Shown: positions 37,801 through 49,158 of the stretch, piece by piece
How the letters are laid out: every line of letters begins with the position of its first letter
Numbering within the stretch: the stretch's first letter is position 1
Origin: Malurus cyaneus samueli
Taxonomy: Eukaryota; Chordata; Aves; Passeriformes; Maluridae
NCBI GenBank assembly: GCA_009741485.1
Contig: CM019216.1
Coordinates: 49,209,248-49,273,247, forward strand
Length of the DNA stretch: 64,000 nucleotides
Direction of reading: 5' to 3'
Notes under the pieces: model-generated
What the model saw: the letters and a program-made list of their open reading frames with translations, nothing else
What the model was told of the DNA's origin: nothing
Databases searched by the model: none
Position numbers and translations under genes: made by a program

Positions 37801-40800
37801 AACAGTCCAGAAGAACAGTGTCCTTGAAACAAACCCTTGAATGCTGGTCTAAGTCTGACCTGTATGAACCAGTGTGGGATTTCATGTGCACAGATCTGAT
37901 TTCACACTGTCACCAAAGGACGAGACTGGTCCTGCTGCACATGTCCAAAGCCTCCCTTGCATTGTCACCAACAGAAGTAGAGACTCAAGGAAAACGGAGT
38001 CAGAGTGTCTCAGGCTGAACATGAGTCATTATTTCTCCTCTGGGTTGGTTTTCAGCAGCACCTTTCCCCGATTCCTGCCTGCCAGGAGGGCGCAGGCATC
38101 AGCGCTGGGAATGCGCCGCTGGAAGCAGAACCCCCTCTGGCAGCAGCACAGGCTGCAGACTGACTCAGCAGCTCCATCTGATCCTGGTGACATCTCAGCT
38201 CAACGTGAGTCCGAGGCGCCCTGGGACGTGTGCCTGAGCTGAGCATGTGCCAGTGTGTGTGTGTGACCGTGTCCATGGGCAGGGCCTTTCCCACAGACAC
38301 AGCAGAGCTGTCCTCGCCAGCGTGGAAACCGGCACACGCGTGACTTTTGTCCTGACTTGGCAAGGTTTCCCCATCTTGCTGCCATTAGTGCGTTTTTTCT
38401 TTCCAGTTCTCCAGCCCTCGAGACCACCCTGAGCTCTTCATGGGATGTGTTTGGCAGATAGAATGTTTCTCATGCCAGCTGGATTATATTTTATATATCA
38501 GGAGCCATGCCTGGAGCAGCGCCTGATCTTTGGGCTCCATTCTGTGGTGATCTCCTCTTTGGTTCAGCGCCTGCGTGCTCTGATGCCCATCGGCCGGCCA
38601 TGTGCCAGGGAAACAGCAGCGGGACAGAAATCCCCCAAGGATTTTTGTTCTCCTTTCCACATGAGTTCAGGCACAACAGGGAGGTTCTTGAGGAGAACCA
38701 TATGAACAATTTGGCTCTTGTTGGGCAATATCCTCTGTGTTGAGCAGTGGGCCAGCAGGAGCTTTGGTTGGTCTGGGGTAGCAGCCATATGCACAACCCC
38801 GGCTCATAAAAAGTCAGTGGAATCTCTCCTCATCCCTTGGAGGTGATTTATGCCCTTTGGCTAGATGCCCTGTTGAACTTTATGGGTTTGTACAGATCCT
38901 GCCCTTGCTGCACAGCAATCTGGGTGTGCTATCCATCACAACCTTATGTTGCTATGGACCACCTGTGGATACAATACAGTATTTAAGATAAAACTCATAT
39001 CCCACACCACATGGTCCCAAGGGATGGTGCCTACATTTTCACAAGGTACTGCCAGCATCAGACCATTCCCTGCAGACACAGATTATGCTGATCTTTCAGA
39101 TGGGTCTGCTGGCTGTTCCACATAACTTCATGGACCACATGCAGTGGTGAGGAGCAGGACCCACAGGAATCTGAGGTAAGATAATCCATCATCCTCTGCA
39201 CATTCCTTCACCTTCTTGAGAACAATGTACATTCTTTCCTTTGGATATATAATTTGCTTACCTACACCCTGGAAACACCTGAGACACCTTAATAACACTG
39301 TCACTGTAAGCATGGGATGAAAGCTTTTGCCGGGAAGAGGCGGGAGCACTGCTCACACTCCATGGTCTGCTCACAGGCACCACTGAGGCTGCAGGGAGCT
39401 GAGGCAGACAAGCACATCACTAAGAAACGTGTCTGCCTTTGGCACATTTTACCCAAAGCAGACAGTGTGAAACACCTTGAAGCAGACATAAATTCTGTTT
39501 CAACTTGATTGGTGCTTTTACTGCCCATTTTGCTTAAAATGACAGCCAAGCCTAAAATATCCAAGTTAATATATCATAGCAATAGAATTTCCTGTTGTGT
39601 CATACCATGAAGGACAAATGAAAAATCCAGCCTTGCAAAAAACATTTGGTACCTTCAAAAGACTCAAACCGCCTTCAGTGGCTATTTATAACAGGTGCAC
39701 ATTGCTTTGTGGTGCTCTGAGGTCCGGGGTCTGCTCTAGCAGAAGGATGCACAATTGGGAGCAAGCTGTATATGCTCATAGCTAGTAAACAGCAGCATCC
39801 ACTTCTTCCATGGCTGTTCACTACTCACTTTTAAATACTGCTCACTTTCTCTGCCAGAAAACTACACAATTACTACCAGCAATCACTACTAGCAATCAGA
39901 ATAAGTTAGACTTCTAAAATAATTTCCACTGAAATAGAGACCCCTCACAGGTGAATTGCCCCATCATAGTGGGGATGCAAGCAAGACAAAAGGAAGACTG
40001 TATTGGAGCACAGGAATTCATAAGGATTCCAGAAACATTCTTCTTTCCTTTTTTTCTGCTTTTTCAGTTGGATGTATCCTTTGCTATCACCTTTTCCTCC
40101 AGTTCAGTGAACTAGCTGGGCACATATTTAACTTCAAGCAGTGCTTACATGCTGTGCCCAGTTGGGACCCTGGTTGTTAACTCCTGGTTCTGATCAGGAA
40201 GGAGGGCTCTGTATGACAATAACCTCACCCCTGGGGCTCTGGGACCTTACTCCAAACCCTAGACCAAACTGACTTGTTCAAAAGCACCACAGTTGCTGTG
40301 TTCCCTGCAAGGGGCAGGAAGAGTATTTTGCTAGCACAGTAGTTTCTCTCCAGTTGTGCATGCAGCTGCACTGCATTAATTTAAAAGTGCTGTCCTGCTT
40401 ATGTGCCTGTTAGCTTGTACCTCATTCAGTTCACTACAGCTTTAACTGAATTGGGTCTGGCAGAGCACAAGCCTCGCTTTCCACTGCAAGCCTCTTTAAG
40501 AAAGGCTCTCCTGGGACTGCAGGTTCCTGGAGGGAGTGGAAGAAAATCTGCAGAGCTGGGCACAGAGCCATTTTTGCCGGGAGAAAATACTGACACAGTG
40601 CCATCTGCCCTGTAAAAGTTTTTGGCAGTGTGAACATACATACCACGTCTTCAACTTGTAGCACACCCCATACAGAGAAAGTTAACATCCCTTGCTAAAT
40701 CACACCCCTTTCTCCCTGGATTTCTCTCTTTTGCATAGCTTCTTACAGAAATGTTCAATATTATATTGTCTGGCTGACTTTACCCTCTGTCACTTTTGAC

Positions 40801-40902
40801 AGGCTGGAGTTATTGTGCTAACAGGAATGCGTGTTTAATGCCTTGTTCATGATTGTGCAGTGAGGATGGAAAAGCTGTAACGACTGTTCCATGATGCAGG
40901 GC

Positions 40903-40934
40903 CTATAAATAGAGAGCATGGAGGGTGCTCTCTA
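40903..40934. promoter_or_regulatory. MEF2-like site beside a short hairpin (candidate)
   Basis: CTATAAATAG (40903-40912) fits the MEF2 consensus YTAWWWWTAR and also resembles a TATA box. It overlaps the start of a perfect 8-base inverted repeat, AGAGAGCA (40911-40918) and TGCTCTCT (40926-40933), with a 7-base loop. No gene is recognised downstream on the plus strand, so function is speculative. Confidence 0.25.
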
Positions 40935-43900
40935 ATGCATTATGTTCTAATCAATATCAACAAGCTGACTCCAATTATATTTTATTGTCTCTGAGAAAAG
41001 TATTTACATGGCATAACAGCTGTGAGTCACAGCAGTGGTTTAGTTAGGAGTCAGATTCACTTAGAAATATTTGAGGCTGATGGCTATTGTTTTCTGCACT
41101 CAGGCACTGCACCACTGACTGCTCTTGCTGCAGTTAATATTTAATCCCTTCACTGAATTTACACCACTTACCTATAAGTGCGCTTCACAAGAGTGCTCTC
41201 TAAGACCATAGGAACCTAAAGGTTCATATCCTAGCTGGACGCAAACCCCAACAAGTTTATGGCTTCTTTGTGTGGGAAAAGTGTAGAGATCCCAAATACA
41301 AATGATCCTTCAAGTTGTTTTAGCCTCTAAGTAAACAAGAGAGAGGATAAGAGTGAAGAAAGAAAAATGACAGGCCAAAGTGGCTTGTCCAAAGTTGCAC
41401 AGCAGATGAATGGCAGAGAGAGGAAAACAACCCAAATTCCCTAAGCCCTGCATTATTATTAGGTCTGGCTGTAGACCTTGGGTTCCATTTTTTGTTTTCT
41501 CAATGGTCTGAGCTGTTTCACATTACTTTGTGTCTACAAAAGACTAGCACCTGGTACGTAGAGGATTACTAGATATGCCCAGGTCTTTTGTATGCAATTA
41601 ACCAGCAGCTCAGTCATGTGGCAGAGAACTCATGTACACGTGAGCTTGAGAAAAACCTTCACAAATTAACCAGCAGGCTTCAGATAGTCAGAACATGACG
41701 AAATAAAATCCAGATACTGTGTTCTTAATGAGAATTAAGTACCTAGGAGAAGCATATCTTTTCAACTTTCAGCCATTTTTCCTCTTCAGAAGGGAGAAAC
41801 ACTGAAAAAAAGATGTTTTATCTCTGTTTCCTGACAGATTTAAAAGCTTAACTAATGCTTTACAAAAAAAAAAAAAAGCCCAAAAACCTCTTGATTTATA
41901 TACTGCAATGTGGTAAGTACACTGGTAATCATTATAACTTGATGCATTTATTTTTCATAGTGGCATTTACATCCCTGGTTTCTCCAGAGCACTTAATGCT
42001 TTCTGACAGTCAGTGGGGATGACTTCCTGAAAGGTGGAAAGCTGGGAGGCAGAACACCTTTGGTATTCCAGGACAATGTTCACATCTATGTGGAGGTTGC
42101 CTACAGCAATCAATAGTATGAACTTCCTTTTGTCTCCCTAAAGTGAAAAATTTAAGAAATTTGCTCGTGCCTCCTTGGCTTTTTTTATTTTTAAATTGCC
42201 AGGGAAATTATGAGAGATAGACTGAGATTCAGTGAGAGTAATAAGTAGCAGTCAAGGGCAAAATATAAGGTAGCCCCATTTATCTCTTGAATGGAGTTTC
42301 CTTTGGTGAGAGGAAACACACTGCTCTCAATGAGCTACAGACATCAGAAGCCAGGACCTGGAAATATCCATTAGTTCATCTCCATAGGCTGGATCCCAAA
42401 ATAGCTTTGCCTTTGAAAAGGTGAGGCTGGCGTGCTCTTGGCTGTTGAGATTATGGACTCTAACTGTATCCTGGAAAGTTGCTAATGTCTGGAATCTGAT
42501 TTCCAGAGAAACTGTGCATAATAGGGATGTACATTTTGTCAAAAATTTACTGTTTTCCCCATTTTTAATGACTCAAGTAGCCAAAGCAAGCACCAAGTAC
42601 CTTGTCACACTTGTACTTTGATTGTCTGATGGTTATTCTGACACAAAACATGAATTCACATTACCAAATCACTGCTTGCCCAGCACTTTGGGGATCTAAC
42701 CATCAGGTGTACTTAATTCTCATGGCCAGTTGGTCACATCCTCCTCCTCCACTGCGGACAAGGCTATCCATTTTCACAGGCTGCACTCAGGCCCACAGAG
42801 ACAGAATGACCACTGCTGTGTCATTCTGCTGGGTCAAAAATAGCATCACCAGGGTGAATGTGTAAACATGCAATGTTAGGAGGTGGTCAGACCTGATACT
42901 TCCAATACCAGACCATAGTTAGTACCTCTGCTATGACTTAGGCATGCCGAAATGAGTCATTGCTGACCTTGGACTTGATGAGCTTGTGAACTCACATGAA
43001 AGAAGATTTATCTCACTTTGCAATAAAGTTTCTGAATATTTGTCTGCACTGGAAATGCAAGGTGTAGGATGCCCCTTGATGTGATAAATTGCACTAGAGC
43101 ATTTGAAGATTCAGTAGTTACTCTTGTTTTGATATAACAATTCCATGCCCACAAATTCTGATCAATGTGTGTGTTTGTATCTGACACAATGAAGCCCGAA
43201 TCTTCCCTGATGCCTCCAAAAAGCACTCAACTACATTTGTGTTTCTCACATTAAAGTCCATGTCTCTTAGTGTTTTGATGTCTTTTAACAATTGCCCAAC
43301 GTATGATTATCCTTCTACTTTATTTCATCTACCCTATTTTAGAGAGCATCTCTTTTGTAGCCCTACCTTGGCAGCATACGAAATACACTCTGGTAGTCTA
43401 AGAGAACAGTTCACTTCCTGAAACAGATTTATCCACTTGAACACTTCTTCAGTAAATCCAGGGATCAGGAGCACTAAATAGGATAAAGGTCTAAGCAACA
43501 GGATTCTGTGTACTGCATTTGCATCCTTTAATTATCATCTTCTTTAAATGGAGAGGGGGTCATATTTTACTAAATAAGGTATCTTGCAACCTTAATGAAA
43601 CTGTATCATACTAATTTCCTAACAGTTTGGAGACTGCTCCTGCACAGCTCTGCAAGTCCAGCCAGTGAACTTCTTACAAGCAGGACTTTGACATACATGT
43701 TTCAAATGTTCAGCTAGTTTTTCCTGATATAGTTGTGCTCTTTGTTTGACCCCAAGGAATTGCTAGTATTTCCACTAGTTATTGGCAAAACTCCCGTAGA
43801 CTTCAACGCAAGTTAAATTTGTTTGCAGAAGGAGACGTGTCATTTAGTCTGTGGTTTGGTCTCACGTTCACATGTGCTGCCCACTGCAAATAACCAGTTT

Positions 43901-44602
43901 CTAAAAGGAAAGATTATTCTTTTGCGTGTGTGCTTTCTAACCACATAATTAACAAATCAACATGGTAATTTCACTGCCTGCAAGTGAATGTCTGGAGCTT
44001 CTTGAAAATCATCTTTCAGAGGGACCACGTGAGCCTGCAGGGCTTGTTAACTGAGCCCCAGGTGCTAATTCCAAGACTAAGCTGTGTTGAAGTGACTTAA
44101 AAACAGCTGCAAAGTGACGTTTGGTGGTTTATCCTCTCTCAGGTCGATGTGTGCCCCAGTTCCACTTTCTTGTGTGGATGTGCCCCTGAGCATCTGTAAT
44201 CCATGTTAGGAATTAACTTAATGTTGGCATTGGGTACCACAAAAAAACCCTCTGCCCAGTCTGCAGCAGTGATGAAAAGAGCTGATTCATGTCAGAATAC
44301 AAAAAGAAGGCAATGGGAAGCAGTATGAAATATGCTCTGTGTCATTTCATAAATCAAGGAGAATTTCTTATGCAAAACATATTTTTCAATCCTATTTTGA
44401 AAGAACAGAATTGTATTGGAGACAATTGCAAAGCATTATTAGAGGCAAAGCAAAATTCCCCTTAGTGGATGCATGAAAAGTTTGGGATATAAGATGTTTG
44501 GGAAGAAAAGAATTTGAATAAAAAGAAACGAGACTAAAAGCATACAAAATGATGCAGACAGAAGTTAATCAGGAAGACAGTGAAGGCAATTCCTGAAAGG
44601 AA
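40935..44602. other. Intergenic, no gene recognised; one SINE relic
   Basis: No coding exon recognised. Contains the MIR/CORE-SINE-like relic at 41345-41460, a short A run at 41864-41877, and around 43795 the words GGCAAAACTCCCGTAGACTT, which recall an old palindromic amniote repeat but are too short to call. Confidence 0.5.
41345..41460 (-). mobile_element. MIR/CORE-SINE-like relic
   Basis: The plus strand reads AGTGGCTTGTCCAAAGTTGC, then ACAGCAGATGAATGGCAGAG, then AACCCAAATTCCCTAAGCCC. This order matches the reverse complement of ancient MIR/CORE-SINEs ('AAGTGACTTGCCCAAGGTCA', 'CACAGC..GTGGCAGAG', 'AACCCAG..TCT'), recalled from memory. The element is therefore on the minus strand, is degraded, and predates the bird radiation. 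No intact Pol III promoter was identified. Confidence 0.6.
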
Positions 44603-44647
44603 TTTTTTAACCTGCTTAACCAAATGAAAGAAAAGCAGGTTAAAAAA
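44603..44647. repeat. Perfect 15-base inverted repeat (hairpin)
   Basis: TTTTTTAACCTGCTT (44603-44617) and AAGCAGGTTAAAAAA (44633-44647) are exact reverse complements separated by 15 bases. A transcript in either direction could form a 15-bp stem, and on the plus strand the arm ends in an A run. It may be a remnant of a small palindromic element. Confidence 0.9.
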
Positions 44648-44829
44648 ATGTATCATTTCACCACTTGCACAGCAAACCAATGTTGCTGTTAAAGCAGACT
44701 CCCCTTAAAGCAAAAAAGGCAAGTTAAACGTATTTTCAACTTAAAGCAGTCTCCAGAGCTGTGACAGGGACAGAAAGTAGGCAGGGCCCAAACTCCAGTC
44801 TTGGTGGGGATGTAGCTATAATGGTGGAT

Positions 44830-45050
44830 GAGAGAGGTCTAGGTTCAATTTCCTTCTCTACCATGTAATCTCAGCTTGGCCAGGGAAGGATGAAAGACAA
44901 TGGCTGGCAGATGCTGAAACTTGGTTTGGAGACCAGAATCCCACACAAATTCTCTGCAATTACACAGTTCAGTGTTTAAAACATCGGTCTCTCTCTGCCT
45001 CTGCTCTGCAGCTACCAAGTGGGAACAATGTCTCGGCACTCCAAACAAAA
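44830..45050 (+). mobile_element. Possible MIR-like SINE relic
   Basis: GGTCTAGGTTCAATTTCCTT near 44838 followed, about 150 bases on, by TCTCTCTCTGCCTCTGCTC and CAAGTGGGAACAATGTCTC resembles the order of blocks in a forward MIR element (a 'GGTTCAATTCC' block, then 'CTCTGTGCCTCAGTTTCC', then 'AAATGGGAATAATG'). Similarity is weak and interrupted. Confidence 0.3.
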
Positions 45051-48000
45051 CAGAGCAAAGAGACAAGGAATATGCCTCAGTGTGCACAGACGCGTATTCC
45101 TGTGAGTGAGAATCAGAGAAACATTATCTCCAGGACGAATTCACTCATTTTCCTACCTCTAAGGGTTATTTTTGTTAGTTGGTTGTGTTGTTTTGCTTTG
45201 TTTTGTTTTCCCTTTTCCCTCCCTCCCACAAAGTACGTGAGGCTGCTGACTGCTGCCAAGGTCTAGCTGGGCTTGTACTGCAGCTGCAGCCCTACTCCTA
45301 GAGGATTTCATCAGATGCCAGAGTGTCAGGAGGGCAGAAGCAGTGCTTGATGATTCTTGCCTGCAGCTCATCATCCTTCTCTTTTGCCTGTATTCTTTAA
45401 ACTTCAGTGATTGAACCCATTCCTTTTCTCCAACAGAGGGGCCTTCACTGACAAAGCATCAGACAGTAGAATCTAAGATCCAGCTGTTGTCAACAGTGTT
45501 CCTTTACTTCCATACAATGATTCAGGGCTGAAACTACAAATCCCAGTGTGCAATAGCCCAGCTTTATCAAAATGTAATATTGGTTGCCTAGCAATTAAAA
45601 ATCTTGGCAACAAAATACCTATACTTACGGCTATGGGAGCAAACATTATCAGATTTGATATCGCTGCCCCTTCTAAACCCTGTTTGACATAACCAGTGCT
45701 GCAAAATTCAGAAGTCGGGAGTTCAAAGCTCAAAAAACTGTTAGAATCACAGAAGAGGAGACACAAAAGGGATGCAGCACTTTTTGACTGCGTCCTGCAG
45801 TATGTACTGATATATAAATCACACAGCAAATATCAGAAGATGCAGCTTGGCATTATGTCCAACCATGCTCGAATAATCAGGTCAGTCTTATTTGTTACTG
45901 TTCCAATCTCTCCTACAAATACTAGCTTCCTTGTTTTATTCTGATTCATGCAGGCCCATCTGCGATTTGGCAGCTTCTACTGAGTCAGAGAATGTCAGCA
46001 GGAGAGGGGAGGGGTGATTAAAGAGAAGAGACAGAAACTTTTCCAGCCCTCTGCTTGCCTGCCTTTTCAGCGTTCTCTGTGCGAGCTCCGCTGGCAGCAC
46101 CTACAATTCCTTTCTTTCATTAGAACATCTGATTCTGCTAACAGGGGCTGCCCAGCACTTGATTAAAGATGTGTTCTTAACCAAGAGCAGTGCAATTAAA
46201 TGTGAGGGTTGTATGGATCCAAGACCTTAATCAGGGGCAGGAGAATAAAGTAGTGCAGATTTGGAACCTGATGCATGGAATCTGTTAAATCATACTGACA
46301 GTCACAGACCAGTCCAGCTGGGAATCCAATATGCCTTATATGGTAAATTCAGCAATATTTTAATAACTTTCACTATCTTGATAGTAAGTTCTTTTCTTGA
46401 CAGTGGAAGTACAGTCCTTTTCATGTACTGTCACAGTCAGGCAGAGAGGGACACTCTCCTTTTTCCCAGAACTAGGACTAACACTCAGGAAATTTTGCCA
46501 AAGTGTAATGGGGTGATACTTTTTAATCACAGAAAAGAATTCTCGTTGCATCTGTTCAGATCCTTCTTTCATGGCTTGTCTCTCACAAATTTAGTGATAG
46601 GAAATGCTAGCTAAAAATTAATCTTAAACACAGAAGGTGTGATCCAAGATGGAAAGGACTTCTAACGATCTCAGTGGATTTTGGGTTTGTTACTACTCCT
46701 TCTGGACCGAAAAGAAGTTCCTGTTGTCTCTCTGCAATGTCTGCAGAGTGACCAACATAACCTAAAAAGAACAGTCAGCCAAAGAAAGCATTACTATAAC
46801 CATTATTTTGTACAAGAGGCCCACTGAACTATGCAAGTGCCTCACTCACTCCAGTAGAAATAAACAAGCACTAGGTCTCTATTTGAGAATCTCACCCAGT
46901 GGTTTGAGCAAGATCAGCTAAGGCAGGTCCTGGTAGATCAAAACACTGACCACAGGTCCCCAGGGTCACAGTCCTATGATCCTTCTTGATACGGTTTCTG
47001 TCCTTTGGATTAAGCCGGAGCACGTATTGTAACATGAGGTTAGACCAGCCATGTATGTCCAAGGATGTGTCTCTGGAGACTGTACATCCCTGTGGAAAAA
47101 AGACTCTTAAGATTGTAAATACAGACTAACAGAATTATTTGTCCAATTGCTACACTGTTTGAAAGATGGAATGAGCTTGACAGAATTATCAAATTATTTG
47201 AGATAATGACAAAAATCTCTAAAAAATTCTTCCCTCACTAATCTGTGAAAGCAAATACAGACTGTACACAACGAGTAAGTTTCTCCCTGTGAATTGAGTC
47301 TATTCAGAACAAGTGGTACCTCCTTAGTCTTCAATGAGATCTATTGTTAACACAACATTCTCCTGGTATTTCATGTTGGGGAGCGGGGAGAGAGAGGTCT
47401 GAGTCTGAGGTCCCATGTGGACAAGCAGGATTCAAACCTCAGGAAATGGGTTGGCCTTCTTGTCTTCTCGTCACTGAGCCAAAGACCTGCCACTGGCCCT
47501 TGAGTAGCATGGTACAGATCACTGGGGGCTGTTCTGACCTCACTCGGCTGTTCTGCCTTTGGCTGTTGTCAGACCTGTTGCACCGTGCACCCAGGAACGC
47601 ATTATGTGCTGCTCCAGACCAGACTGACGCGTTTTCAGATTTGACCAACTTTGCTTGGGCAGGGGTGACAGAAAGTCTTCTGTGCCACAACAAAGGCACG
47701 CAAATGGCACAATGACATTTTTGGACTGGAGTGCTGCTGTGGGCTCCATGAGCCATCACAGCAAGCACAACTGTTCTGGCTCAGCAGCAGAGGTCCCCTC
47801 GCAGCAGTTGCCTCCTTTGCCACTGCAGAAGACATCCACCTTCCCAGGATGAGCTGTTGGAATGAATCACAGAAGTCTCTCACCCAGTTCAATGCAAAGT
47901 GAGCCCTGCCCCAGCTTTAGGTGGGTTGACATGAGTCTGAGTGTTTGGCTCGTAAGGTGGGCACAGGTTTCACCCTTTCCCACTCCAAAGGGCAGTAGGA

Positions 48001-49072
48001 AAGAAAGGCACATCTTACATTGCTGCAGTTCTGTCTGCTCTGATATTCTGCTTCACTTCCTTCCTCCCACTTATCCCCAGAAAGTCAGGAGTTTCCTGAT
48101 ATGTCTTTTTCTGCTTCATTTTCCTGCACTTCAAAACCAGGATTGTTAATGCTTGCTCCACAGGACTGCAGAAAAAACTGGAAGGTAAACAAGTGCCAGT
48201 GCAATGCTGTAACATCTCATGCTCTCACACTGTAAGCTGCTTGTGGAGAGAAGAGTGGTCTTCCCAACCCCCAAATTTATCACTTAGCTGGATCAGTAAT
48301 TTAGTCTACCTCCAAAGTGTGGTGTACTTTTTGTGTGATAGCATCTAAGAATTCTGCAGATCAAAGCCCGTGTGAAGTGATGGAGATGGTGAATGCCCCC
48401 TCCTCTAGATCCAACTTAAAAATAAAAGCTGTGTGTCTAATGAAAACCAAATTGTCTGTGTCTCTGCCAAAGAAATAAGAAAACCAAGAGTGGCATTTCC
48501 TTATTCCAGACCTGTGGCAGCTGGTCTTTCCTGTGTGATGGAAAGTCAGCAGTGGGTAATATCATTGTCATGAAAAACAGTTTTAGTCAGCAGTGAGTGG
48601 GTGTGTACACAGTGTTTTAGAAAGAAAAGTGTCGCTGTTGGGCTTTTTACAATGTTTAGGACAAGAAACATTGTGAATTTCTCCCTTCAACAACCCTAAA
48701 CTTGCTGTGGGTGTCAAGCAGACCTTTATTCCTCCTGTTTTTCTGGGCCAGTAGTAGCAGCACGGAGTTCTGCAGCAAAGATGATCGCTGATCACATCAG
48801 TACCAACTTACAGCACAAGAGCTCATTTGAAATCACCTCTAACACTTGTTGCTCTTTCAGGAAAGTCGGTGCAAACCTGGGAATCCAGCTATGAACACAG
48901 ACAAGTTCACTTAATGCTCTCTGTACAAGAGGAAGAAAACACTCCTTTTTAGCATCCATCTGTGGTGATAAGTAATCAGTGTTGAAATCTGTGCAGCAAA
49001 ACTGGTATCTGTATCCTTGTTTTAGCACAGATGTCCCAGGTGTGGCTGGAGCTTGGACTTCTTTCTGTGGGT

Positions 49073-49158
49073 TGTTTTTTTTTCTGGAGTTTTTTTGTTT
49101 GTTGGTTTGGTTTTTTTGTTTTTTTTTTTTTTTTTGTTTTGTTTTTTGTTGTAGTTTT
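49073..49158. repeat. T-rich low-complexity tract
   Basis: T runs interrupted by G and GG over about 85 bases. Phenylalanine-rich frames on the plus strand and lysine-rich frames on the minus strand are artefacts. Confidence 0.9.

Larger units (their letters stand above)
27271..40902. other. Intergenic, no gene recognised
   Basis: About 13.6 kb without a recognisable coding exon on either strand. The sub-region 33.8-35.9 kb is somewhat richer in GC and carries longer chance open frames, none with a known motif. Visible simple repeats are a TG-rich patch near 27586-27612, A-rich tracts at 31258-31290 and 34832-34868, CCTT repeats near 35457-35472, and a 10-base tandem repeat CAGACACTGT at 36626-36648. 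Confidence 0.5.

Noticed and set aside
46650..46690. GATGGAAAGGACTTCTAACG, resembling the CR1 3' end.
   Set aside because: Only about 25 bases agree and the terminal ATTCTATG-type repeats are absent. Too weak to call an element.
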